In this document: piece by piece, positions 1-6,457 of the stretch
Numbering within the stretch: the first letter of the stretch is position 1
How the letters are laid out: each line of letters opens with the position of its first letter
Assembly: GCA_903879975.1 (NCBI GenBank)
Contig: CAIRNL010000529.1
Span: 1 to 6,968, forward strand
Direction: 5' to 3'
DNA length: 6,968 bases
From: an uncultured Chloroflexota bacterium
Lineage (GTDB): Bacteria > Chloroflexota > Anaerolineae > Caldilineales > Caldilineaceae
Notes under the pieces: generated by a model
The model's database searches: none
What the model saw: the letters and a program-made list of their open reading frames with translations, nothing else
What the model was told of the DNA's origin: nothing
Position numbers and translations under genes: made by a program

Positions 1-346
1 CGCCGTCGACGTAGCTGAGCCACGACCCGCCCCGCAGCACACGGTACTCGCCCGTCTCCGGCACCTGCGGGTTGGTGCTGGGCGACTGGCGGTAGTAGTT
101 GCTGCTATACCAGTCGTTCACCCACTCCCACACATTGCCAGCCATGTCCAGCACCCCGTACGGGCTGGCGCCCGTCGGGTACTGGTCGATGGGCGTCGTG
201 TCTCCCACGTTGCGATTGAAATTGCACAGATCTTTCGTCGGTGCCTCGTTCCTTCACGGGTACTTACGCTCGTCCGTCCCGTGCGCCGCCTTCTCCCACT
301 CCGCCTCGGTCGGCAGGCGCCCGCCCGCCCACTCTGCTGTCTGCAC
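1..346 (-). pseudogene. FGE/sulfatase-modifying-factor domain fragment, broken
   Basis: Reading the minus strand from about 346 down to the window edge gives a clear FGE-sulfatase (SUMF1-type) domain. It starts with WAGGRLPTEAEWEKAA, continues through SPYGVLDMAGNVWEWVNDWY (about 166-107) and reaches YRVLRGGSW near 50-24. The same frame is interrupted by TGA at 254-256, exactly where the family normally reads YPWGNE: here it reads KYP-stop-RNE, so the Trp codon is a stop and the next Gly codon reads Arg. The recognisable domain begins abruptly with no N-terminal half, no start codon in the open stretch, and another in-frame stop at 395-397. The 3' end lies beyond the window, so the catalytic cysteine region of true FGEs cannot be judged. 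Family members either convert sulfatase Cys to formylglycine or serve as C-type-lectin-fold modules fused to other enzymes. The fragment is most simply a decayed, 5'-truncated gene. A sequencing error at the stop is the main alternative. Confidence 0.8.
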
Positions 347-436
347 GCCCGGCACACTCAACGCATGCGCCAGGCTGCGCCGGTTTGGTCGCACTCAGAT
401 CGGCCAGCCATTGGGCAGCCACTTTCGGTGTTCGCC

Positions 437-481
437 CCAGGTGTCAATTTGCACACGTAACTCATGCAAAATGACACCTGG
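437..481. repeat. 17-bp inverted repeat (hairpin), possible mobile-element relic
   Basis: The left arm CCAGGTGTCAATTTGCA (437-453) and right arm TGCAAAATGACACCTGG (465-481) pair at 16 of 17 positions around an 11-base spacer. The arms are AT-richer inside and GC-rich outside, with no T-run following on either strand, so this is not a standard intrinsic terminator. It lies about 90 bases upstream of the truncated FGE fragment, in sequence with no gene. The inner block begins TG and ends CA, as the termini of many insertion sequences do. A pair of transposon ends, a miniature palindromic repeat (REP/MITE-like) or a dyad binding site would all fit. No transposase gene is visible nearby. Confidence 0.6.
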
Positions 482-700
482 CACCTCCCTCTCTGTCTGT
501 CCTCCGTAGGCCGGCGCCTTCATTCAAGGCAGCCAGCGATGCCAATGGCGGTTGATACGGCGGTTCTCCTCCGGCCTGGGGCAGGATACAGTCAAGCACC
601 GTCCACCTGCTAACCATCCCTGGCGCCATGCACCGATCGGGCGGGCCCGCTTCCGAACCTAATCCAAAATTCTGACGCACACCCGTGGAACGGCGCGTGA

Positions 701-729
701 TTGACAGCAACCTCAGGGAGGCGTAGAAT
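701..729 (+). promoter_or_regulatory. Sigma-70-type promoter of the lacI-family gene
   Basis: A perfect -35 hexamer TTGACA (701-706) and a good -10 hexamer TAGAAT (724-729, one mismatch from TATAAT) are separated by exactly 17 bases. Transcription would begin near 736-737, inside the palindrome at 734-747, leaving a leader of about 70 bases before the ATG at 809. The TTG of the -35 box also opens a longer reading frame for the downstream gene, but that start would lie upstream of the inferred transcript and is discounted. Confidence 0.75.
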
Positions 730-733
730 CGTC

Positions 734-747
734 TTAAAACGTTTTAA
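734..747. promoter_or_regulatory. LacI-family operator palindrome (probable autoregulation)
   Basis: TTAAAACGTTTTAA is a perfect 14-base palindrome centred on CG. This is the typical architecture of LacI/GalR operators, where hinge-helix leucines intercalate at the central CpG step. It starts 4 bases after the -10 box and covers the predicted transcription start, an ideal place to block initiation. The next gene encodes a LacI-family protein, so negative autoregulation is the simple reading. That this particular protein binds here is inferred from position and symmetry. Confidence 0.72.
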
Positions 748-808
748 CTGTGGCCGTGACAGCGTGTCGGCACCAGTCGTACTTTCAACTATCGGACGGT
801 TGGGTTCA

Positions 809-1852
809 ATGGAACGCAAACCCACGGCAACGATTATCGATGTAGCGCAGCGGGCGGGTGTCTCGGCTGGGACGGTGTCCAACGCATTGACCGGCAAACG
901 GCCCGTCTCGCCAGAGACGCGAGAACGCATATTGCGCGCGATCCGCGATCTGGGCTATCAACCCAATCTTGTGGCGCGCAGTCTGGTCAACCGTGCGTCG
1001 AAGACGATCGGCGTCGTCGCCTACGGGTTGGAGTTCTACGGCCCTTCGCGCACGCTGGTCGGCATTGAGCAGCAGGCAGCCCACCTTGGCTACTCGCTGT
1101 TGCTCGACCTTTTACACCGGCCGGCCACGCGGGATGTGGAAGCTGTGCTCAACGCACAGATTGCGCGGCGCGTCGATGGGATTATCTGGGCAGTGCATGA
1201 GGTGGGAGACAACCGGGACTGGATCAATGAACGTCGCCTGCACGCGTTGCCGCCGATCATTTTTCTGACGATGGAGCCGCGCCTTGGGGCCTCGATCGTA
1301 TCGATCGACAACCGGACTGGCGCGCGCCTTGCCACCCAACATCTGATTGACATGGGGCGGCGAGAAGTCGGGATTATCTGTGGTCCGGCGTTGTGGTGGG
1401 AGGTGCGTGAACGGCTGGCCGGTTGGAGGAGCGCCTTGGGTATGGCTGGCCTCGAAGCGGCCTCGCCGCTGATTGTCGAGGGCAACTGGACCGCACAATC
1501 GGGCGAAGCTGCGCTCAAGACGCTGCTGGAGCGCAGACCCACCCTGGACGCGGTCTTTGCCTGCAACGATCAGATGGCGCTGGGCGCGCTGCGCCACTGT
1601 CATGCCAGTGGCCGGCGTGTGCCCGACGATCTCTCGATTGTGGGCTTCGACAACACACCAGAGTCCGCCTACTTCTGGCCGGCGCTGACCACCGTGCGCC
1701 AGCATCTCGCCGAACTCGGCCGTGTCGCCGTCAACGAATTACATCGCCAGATCGAGCGCCGCGGGCAGAGTAAGCCCCCTGATCTTCCGGCCTCCCATGT
1801 GCTGCAACCTGAATTGATCATCCGCGAGAGTTCCGGGGCGAAATCGGGTTAG
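809..1852 (+). CDS. LacI/GalR-family transcriptional repressor
   Basis: The protein has 347 residues from ATG 809, the usual family length. Residues about 7-28 form the LacI helix-turn-helix (TIIDVAQRAGVS, then GTVSNAL). The hinge follows at about 51-62 (QPNLVARSLVNR) with the Ala-Arg-Ser-Leu that inserts at a central CpG. From about 66 (KTIGVV) to the end is the periplasmic-binding-protein-like sensor and dimerisation domain. Family landmarks are VDGIIW (122-127), VSIDN (164-168), AVFACNDQMALGALR (248-262), IVGFDN (277-282) and PALTTVRQ (291-298). It would bind operator DNA as a dimer and respond to a small sugar-like effector. The specificity cannot be read from sequence, but the downstream sugar-acid dehydratase suggests an aldonate or its derivative. 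ATG 809 is chosen because the frame extended to TTG 701 overlaps the promoter and adds 36 residues unlike the family; the upstream ribosome site is weak (GGACGG, 794-799). The subtilase gene follows after 39 bases without a visible terminator. Confidence 0.95.
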   Translation: MERKPTATIIDVAQRAGVSAGTVSNALTGKRPVSPETRERILRAIRDLGYQPNLVARSLVNRASKTIGVVAYGLEFYGPSRTLVGIEQQAAHLGYSLLLDLLHRPATRDVEAVLNAQIARRVDGIIWAVHEVGDNRDWINERRLHALPPIIFLTMEPRLGASIVSIDNRTGARLATQHLIDMGRREVGIICGPALWWEVRERLAGWRSALGMAGLEAASPLIVEGNWTAQSGEAALKTLLERRPTLDAVFACNDQMALGALRHCHASGRRVPDDLSIVGFDNTPESAYFWPALTTVRQHLAELGRVAVNELHRQIERRGQSKPPDLPASHVLQPELIIRESSGAKSG

Positions 1853-1875
1853 GATTTCCGCCTCATACCTCGCCT

Positions 1876-1883
1876 GGGAGGGA
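1876..1883 (+). promoter_or_regulatory. Ribosome binding site of the subtilase gene
   Basis: GGGAGGGA is a strong Shine-Dalgarno-like purine run. It ends 8 bases before ATG 1892 and 5 bases before the adjacent in-frame GTG 1889. The spacing favours ATG 1892 as the true start; GTG would add a single residue. Confidence 0.6.
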
Positions 1884-1891
1884 CAACGGTG

Positions 1892-4348
1892 ATGAACCTC
1901 AACGAAACTACTCCTGCTCTCCTGCCAGCGGCCCAGCGAACCGGCTGCGGCGGCCGGCTTGTCGAGCTTCTGGTCCTGGTGTGGGTGGTGGGTGCCTCGT
2001 TCGTCGGCCAGGGGCTGGGGTGGAGTGCGGCAGTACTCGGCTCTGGCATGACAGCGTTCGATGCCACGCTGCTCCAGGCGGCGCTGCTGGCAGCGCCGCT
2101 GGTATTGCTGGCGTTCTTCTGGCGTGCTGCGCGCGAACGTGCGATCTATCGTGCCTTGCTGCTGGCGACGTTCTACCTGCTGATAATGGCGCCGACGCGT
2201 ACCATGCCACCTGCTGCCAGCCAGCTTGTCCTACTCGCACAACTCGCCCTGACGCTCCTTTTCGTATTCCTTGTGGCTTTTGCCGGCGGCCGACGCCCAC
2301 GCGGCCATGCGCCCGCCACAAGCTGGTCTATTGCGCTGGCTGCGGCCGCTATTGCGGCCGCTCCGTGGCTGTTGCGCGGTGCGGCCGGCTCGCCGCTCGA
2401 CGGCTGGCTGGCGCTGCTGCTCGGCCTTGGTTTCGGCGCAGCCCTTGGCCTGGTGATGCAGCGCACATGGTTTGCTACGCTGGCCAGCCACACGCGCGGA
2501 CGCGGCGCTGATCTGGTGACGGGCGGGATCACGGCAGGCGTGGCGCTCCTGGTCATGGCGTCCTCACTCTCGCTCAACGGTGGGCAGATCGTGCTCATGT
2601 TGGCTCTGCCTGCGCTTGGTTGGCTGGCCGTGGCGCTGGTCTACGCAGGCGACGGCTACGATTGGCGCCCCGCTGCTCTTTTCAGCGGCCTGAGCACGGC
2701 TGCCATGCTTGTCTTCACCGACACCGATGTCATGTCCATCGAGGCGATGGACCCCATGCTGGGCTGGATCGCCGGCGCTGCCATGCTGACCGCGCTCACC
2801 GGCTGCGGTGCGTTTCTGCTCGTGCTGCTTTTCCGTCGCACCTGGGGATCGCCCGGACGCCCGGCACTGGCAGCTACTGTCGCGCTCGGTCTGGGGCTGG
2901 GCGCTGCTGGGATTTATCTTCTCGCGGGTCGGCCTGGTTTCTTCGGCGACCGTCTGTTCGTCATCCTGGCCGATCAGGCGGATGTCGGCTCTGCTGCGTT
3001 GATGGCCGACTTCGGCGCCCGCCGCCGTTCTGTCTACGCTACCCTGGTCAATCACGCTGACGCGTCGCAACGTGATCTGCGGCAGGCACTCGACCGCTTC
3101 GGCGTGCGCTACACGCCCTACTATCTCGTCAACGCCATCGAGGTGGAAGGGGGCCTGCTGGTGCGCCTGCTTCTGGCGGCGCGTGCGGACGTCGACCGGA
3201 TCTTGCCCAGCCCCCGTCTGCGTCCGCTGCCTGACGTGCTGCCCGATGTGCGGGGCGAGCCCTCTCTGCCCGCTGACCACACCTGGAATCTGACCGTGCT
3301 GGGCGTCGAGCGCGTCTGGGCCGAACTGGGTGTGCGCGGGGCTGGGATCGTCGTCGGCGAGTCCGATTCGGGTGTTCAGGGCGATCACCCCGAGTTGGCT
3401 GACAGCTATCGTGGTCGCACGCGCGGCGCCGACTACAACTGGTTCGACCCATGGTCCCAAACGCCGGCGCCTGTGGACTTCAGCGGGCATGGCACGCACA
3501 CGACGGGGACAGCCGTTGGCAATACGGTGGGGGTGGCGCCGGATGCTGAGTGGATCGGCTGTGTCAATCTGCAGCGCAACCTAGGGAATCCTGCGCTTTA
3601 TCTCGACTGCATGCAGTTCATGTTGGCACCTTTTCCACTGGGGGGCGATCCCTTCTCTGACGGCGATCCGGACCAATCGGCGCACGTGCTCAATAACTCG
3701 TGGGGCTGTCCCGCTGCCTACGAGGGGTGTGACCCAGGTTCGCTCCAGCGGGCCGTCGATGCGCTGCGGGCGGCTGGAATCTTTGTCGTGGCATCGGCAG
3801 GGAACTCGGGGCCACAGTGTAGCACCGTTGCGGACCCCATTGCCATCTACGATAGCAGTTTCACGGTCGGGGCGGTCGATGAAGATGGCAATCTGGCGCC
3901 CTTCAGCAGCACGGGACCGGTGGCTGTCGATGGCAGCGGCCGCATCAAGCCCGATATCGCTGCGCCGGGGATGGCGGTCTGGTCGGCCTTTCCTGGCGGC
4001 ACCTACCAGGAATTGGATGGCACCTCCATGGCGGGACCGCATGTTGCCGGCGTTGTTGCGCTGATGTGGTCGGCAAATCCAGCGCTCATCGGTGACATTG
4101 ACAGTACCGAGGCGATCTTGCAACAGACGGCGCGCCCTTTCTCCGGAGCGATGGCTGTCTCCTGGGATAGTGTTCAGGAGGATGTGGACCGTGCAGACGC
4201 CTTCACTGGCCAGAGTGACAATAGGGGGTCTAGCGGCGGCAGCTGTCTGGCCGAGCGTGGCGCCGGTGAAACACCGAATGAACTGGTGGGCTACGGCATC
4301 GTCGATGCCTACAGGGCTGTGCGCGCCGCTATGGAAATGCGCCGCTGA
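1892..4348 (+). CDS. Polytopic membrane protein fused to an S8 subtilisin-like protease
   Basis: This is an 818-residue serine endopeptidase in three parts. Residues about 22-345 hold roughly 11 hydrophobic segments (near 24-41, 59-77, 86-102, 111-131, 145-162, 171-189, 211-227, 232-251, 260-276, 290-314 and 325-345). Basic loops after segments 2 (RAARERAIYR), 4 (GGRRPRGH), 6 and 10 place those loops inside, so the C-terminal part lies outside the cytoplasm. Residues about 353-440 resemble an inhibitor-I9-type propeptide (LFVILADQADV, then a Gln/Leu-rich helix and YYLVNAIEVEGG). Residues about 460-818 are the subtilisin domain, closest in style to bacillopeptidase F-like enzymes. The triad is Asp492 (ESDSGVQGDHPEL), His533 (SGHGTHTTGT) and Ser712 (DGTSMAGPHVAG), with oxyanion Asn638 (ASAGNSGP), so it should be active. 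Six cysteines in the outer domain (557, 573, 606, 613, 643, 785) may form disulfides. No cleavable signal peptide is seen; the first helix would act as the signal. Substrate is unknown. The gene lies between a repressor and a sugar-acid dehydratase, 74 bases before the latter. Confidence 0.93.
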   Translation: MNLNETTPALLPAAQRTGCGGRLVELLVLVWVVGASFVGQGLGWSAAVLGSGMTAFDATLLQAALLAAPLVLLAFFWRAARERAIYRALLLATFYLLIMAPTRTMPPAASQLVLLAQLALTLLFVFLVAFAGGRRPRGHAPATSWSIALAAAAIAAAPWLLRGAAGSPLDGWLALLLGLGFGAALGLVMQRTWFATLASHTRGRGADLVTGGITAGVALLVMASSLSLNGGQIVLMLALPALGWLAVALVYAGDGYDWRPAALFSGLSTAAMLVFTDTDVMSIEAMDPMLGWIAGAAMLTALTGCGAFLLVLLFRRTWGSPGRPALAATVALGLGLGAAGIYLLAGRPGFFGDRLFVILADQADVGSAALMADFGARRRSVYATLVNHADASQRDLRQALDRFGVRYTPYYLVNAIEVEGGLLVRLLLAARADVDRILPSPRLRPLPDVLPDVRGEPSLPADHTWNLTVLGVERVWAELGVRGAGIVVGESDSGVQGDHPELADSYRGRTRGADYNWFDPWSQTPAPVDFSGHGTHTTGTAVGNTVGVAPDAEWIGCVNLQRNLGNPALYLDCMQFMLAPFPLGGDPFSDGDPDQSAHVLNNSWGCPAAYEGCDPGSLQRAVDALRAAGIFVVASAGNSGPQCSTVADPIAIYDSSFTVGAVDEDGNLAPFSSTGPVAVDGSGRIKPDIAAPGMAVWSAFPGGTYQELDGTSMAGPHVAGVVALMWSANPALIGDIDSTEAILQQTARPFSGAMAVSWDSVQEDVDRADAFTGQSDNRGSSGGSCLAERGAGETPNELVGYGIVDAYRAVRAAMEMRR

Positions 4349-4382
4349 TCGTCCTTGGCAGCTTTGTGGGCAGTCTTTGAAG

Positions 4383-4394
4383 GAAAACGCTTTC
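4383..4394. promoter_or_regulatory. Second LacI-type operator-like site before the dehydratase gene
   Basis: GAAAACGCTTTC is an imperfect palindrome (5 of 6 base pairs) centred on CG at 4388-4389. It matches the general LacI/CcpA-type pattern GAAANCGNTTTC. Over 14 aligned bases it shares 10 with the perfect palindrome at 734-747, including the AAAACG core and the TTT of the right half. It ends 28 bases before the dehydratase ATG, where a bound repressor would block initiation or elongation. A possible -35 (TTGGCA, 4355-4360) lies upstream, but no convincing -10 accompanies it. The site may therefore govern an internal promoter I cannot define, or act as a roadblock within the operon. Confidence 0.5.
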
Positions 4395-4422
4395 ATCTGG
4401 AACCGAGAGGAATGAGACAACC

Positions 4423-6408
4423 ATGAGCCACTCTATCGACGCCTGCGATCCTGCGCTCTATGCTGTCGCAACGCACGGTGCCGGACCTGCCGGCAGCCTG
4501 CCGCTCGACGACGAATTTCTGCGTCTGGCGCCCAGCGGTGTGATCTTCGGCCTGACCCAGGACGCCGGCATGGGGTGGGACCCAGCCCAGCTGCGTCGCC
4601 GCGAGTTCCTCATCCTCAGCACGCAGGGCGGCATCCGCAATCCCGACGGCAGCCCCGTTGCGCTCGGCTACCACACCGGCCACTGGGAAGTGGGGCTGCT
4701 CATGCAGGCTGCGGCTGAAGCGTTCCGCAGCCTGGGCGCCATTCCCTTTGCTGGCTTCGTCACCGACCCCTGTGATGGCCGCACGCAGGGCACACCCGGT
4801 ATGATGGACAGCCTGCCCTACCGCAACGATGCCGCTATCGTGCTGCGCCGCCTCATCCGCTCGCTGCCGACACGGCGCGGTGTCATGGGTGTGGCGACCT
4901 GCGACAAGGGATTGCCTGCCATGCTCCTTGCCCTGGCCGGCCAGCTGGAGCTGTCCACCATCCTCGTGCCTGGCGGCGTCACACTGCCGCCCACCCACGG
5001 CGAGGATGCCGGCAAGGTGCAGACCCTGGGTGTGCGCTATGCCCAGGGCGAGATTACGCTGGAGGATGCGGCCGATCTCGGCTGTCGCGCCTGTGGATCG
5101 CCGGGTGGAGGCTGCCAGTTTCTCGGCACTGCGGCCACCAGCCAGGTTGTCGCCGAGGCACTGGGTCTCTCGCTCCTGCATGCCGCGTTGACACCCTCTG
5201 GGCAGCCCATCTGGCTCGACATGGCGCGGCGCTCTGCGCAGGCGCTCGCTGCGCTGGAATCCGCTGGCCTGACCGGGCGCGACATTCTCACGGCTGATGC
5301 GTTGCACAACGCCATGGTCGTCCATGCTGCGTTTGGCGGGAGCACCAACCTGCTGCTGCACATCCCCGCCATTGCCCACGCTGCCGGTCTGCCTCTGCCT
5401 ACCGTTGCCGACTGGAGCCGCATCAACGCTGCGGTGCCGCGTCTAGTCGACGTGCTGCCCAACGGCCCCGTCGGCCACCCTACGGTGCGCGTCTTCCTTG
5501 CCGGTGGCGTGCCCGAGGTCATGCTGCACCTGCGGGCGCTCGGCCTGCTGCGCCTCGACGTCCTCACCGTCCACGGACGCTGCCTGGGCGAGATGCTGGA
5601 TATCTGGCAGGCCAGTGAGCGCAGGCGACGGCTGCGCGACCGCCTGCGTGCTGCCGACGGCATCGACCCTGACGACGTCATCATGGCGCCCGACCGCGCG
5701 AGCGCGCGCGGTCTCACCAGCACCGTCACCTTCCCACAGGGCAACCTGGCGCCTGAAGGCTCCGTTGTGAAGAGCACTGCGATTGATCCCCGTGTCGTCG
5801 ATCCCGACGGTGTCTACCGCAAGGAAGGGCCAGCGCGCGTCTTCACCAGCGAGACCGCAGCGATCGCTGCCATCAAGGGACAGACGGACACGCCTGTGCG
5901 CCCTGGCGATATCATTGTGCTCATGGGGCGCGGCCCACTTGGCTGTGGCATGGAAGAAACCTACCAGATCACGGCAGCGCTCAAGTATCTGGCATGGGGC
6001 AGGGAAGTGGCGCTCATCACCGATGCGCGCTTCAGCGGTGTCAGCACCGGCGCCTGCATTGGCCACGTCGGCCCGGAAGCGCTGGCTGGCGGGCCGCTGG
6101 GCCGCGTGTGCGAGGGTGACGTGCTGCGCATTGAGATCGACACCGTGCACCTCAGCGGCCGTATCGACCTTGTCGGCCACGATGGGCAGCGCTACGACCC
6201 TGTGCGCGGTGCGGCAGTCCTTGCTGTCCGTCCGCCACATCCGAATCTGGCGCCCGATCCGGGCCTGCCCGACGACACGCGCCTGTGGGCTGCGCTGCAG
6301 CAGGCCAGCGGCGGGATCTGGCGCGGCTGTATCTATGACGTCGAGCGCATCGTGCAGATGCTGGAGGCTGGGCGGCGTGCGCTGGAGGCCGACGCGACTA
6401 CGCCATAG
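4423..6408 (+). CDS. yjhG: D-xylonate dehydratase, YjhG/YagF type (IlvD/Edd family)
   Basis: The 661-residue protein parallels E. coli YjhG (about 655 residues) along its whole length, and is longer than typical IlvD. Shared stretches include the N-terminal THGAGPAGSLPL region, DPCDGRTQGTPGMMDSLPYR (116-134), CDKGLPA, HAAFGGSTNLLLHIPAIAH (301-319), the APEGSVVKSTAIDP block (443-456), ITDARFSGVSTGACIGHVGP (532-551) and the end WRGCIYDV. YjhG removes water from D-xylonate to give 2-keto-3-deoxy-D-xylonate in the cytoplasm, in a non-phosphorylating pentose route. Cys117, Cys160 and Cys231 sit where this family ligates its iron-sulfur cluster; the Lys after Cys160 matches the position carbamylated and Mg-bound in related pentonate dehydratases. 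Ser538 in RFSG is the family's proposed catalytic base. A purine-rich ribosome site (GAGAGGA, 4405-4411) precedes the ATG. No aldolase or semialdehyde dehydrogenase is in the window. Exact substrate (xylonate versus another aldonate) is inferred from similarity only. Confidence 0.92.
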   Translation: MSHSIDACDPALYAVATHGAGPAGSLPLDDEFLRLAPSGVIFGLTQDAGMGWDPAQLRRREFLILSTQGGIRNPDGSPVALGYHTGHWEVGLLMQAAAEAFRSLGAIPFAGFVTDPCDGRTQGTPGMMDSLPYRNDAAIVLRRLIRSLPTRRGVMGVATCDKGLPAMLLALAGQLELSTILVPGGVTLPPTHGEDAGKVQTLGVRYAQGEITLEDAADLGCRACGSPGGGCQFLGTAATSQVVAEALGLSLLHAALTPSGQPIWLDMARRSAQALAALESAGLTGRDILTADALHNAMVVHAAFGGSTNLLLHIPAIAHAAGLPLPTVADWSRINAAVPRLVDVLPNGPVGHPTVRVFLAGGVPEVMLHLRALGLLRLDVLTVHGRCLGEMLDIWQASERRRRLRDRLRAADGIDPDDVIMAPDRASARGLTSTVTFPQGNLAPEGSVVKSTAIDPRVVDPDGVYRKEGPARVFTSETAAIAAIKGQTDTPVRPGDIIVLMGRGPLGCGMEETYQITAALKYLAWGREVALITDARFSGVSTGACIGHVGPEALAGGPLGRVCEGDVLRIEIDTVHLSGRIDLVGHDGQRYDPVRGAAVLAVRPPHPNLAPDPGLPDDTRLWAALQQASGGIWRGCIYDVERIVQMLEAGRRALEADATTP

Positions 6409-6457
6409 GAAGCTCACAGACGGTTTTGTTTACTCTGTAAAGAGCCGGCAGCACCGC
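6409..6457. other. Short convergent intergenic gap
   Basis: These 49 bases separate the convergent dehydratase and hepT genes. The only structure is a 5-bp stem, TTTAC/GTAAA with a 3-base loop (6429-6441). It is too weak and lacks the GC stem plus T-run of an intrinsic terminator, so no terminator is called for either gene. Confidence 0.5.

Larger units (their letters stand above)
347..808. other. Gene-free stretch between FGE relic and repressor gene
   Basis: No open frame here has a recognisable product on either strand. The stretch contains the inverted repeat at 437-481, then about 220 bases (482-700) in which I see nothing identifiable. The promoter and operator of the repressor gene follow, then an inferred leader of about 70 bases before its ATG. 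The 347-436 part could be either the eroded upstream part of the FGE gene or the flank of an inserted element; its translated frames match nothing I know. Confidence 0.6.

Noticed and set aside
701..808. 36-residue N-terminal extension of the LacI-family protein starting at TTG 701
   Set aside because: The TTG is the -35 hexamer of the promoter, the extension would lie mostly upstream of the inferred transcript or in its leader, and LacI proteins normally begin a few residues before the helix-turn-helix, as with ATG 809.
462..930. Minus-strand open frames upstream of and across the repressor start
   Set aside because: No recognisable domains, they overlap the promoter/operator and the repressor coding region, and they look like by-products of high GC.
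2340..2363. Direct repeat of GCGGCCGC within the subtilase gene
   Set aside because: It encodes an Ala-rich part of a membrane helix, where repeated Ala codons explain the repetition.
4355..4383. Internal sigma-70 promoter for the dehydratase (TTGGCA as -35)
   Set aside because: No acceptable -10 hexamer occurs at 15-18 bases spacing, so only the operator-like site is reported.
4393..5379. Long minus-strand open frames opposite the dehydratase and subtilase
   Set aside because: Compositionally odd translations with no family features, opposite strongly conserved genes; they are shadow frames.
5692..5713. Perfect 9-bp inverted repeat GACCGCGCG/CGCGCGGTC with a 4-base loop
   Set aside because: It lies inside the dehydratase at codons for a stretch conserved in length with YjhG, has no T-run, and GC-rich coding DNA yields such stems by chance.
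6429..6441. TTTAC/GTAAA stem between the convergent genes as a terminator
   Set aside because: Only 5 AT-rich base pairs and no following T-run in either direction.
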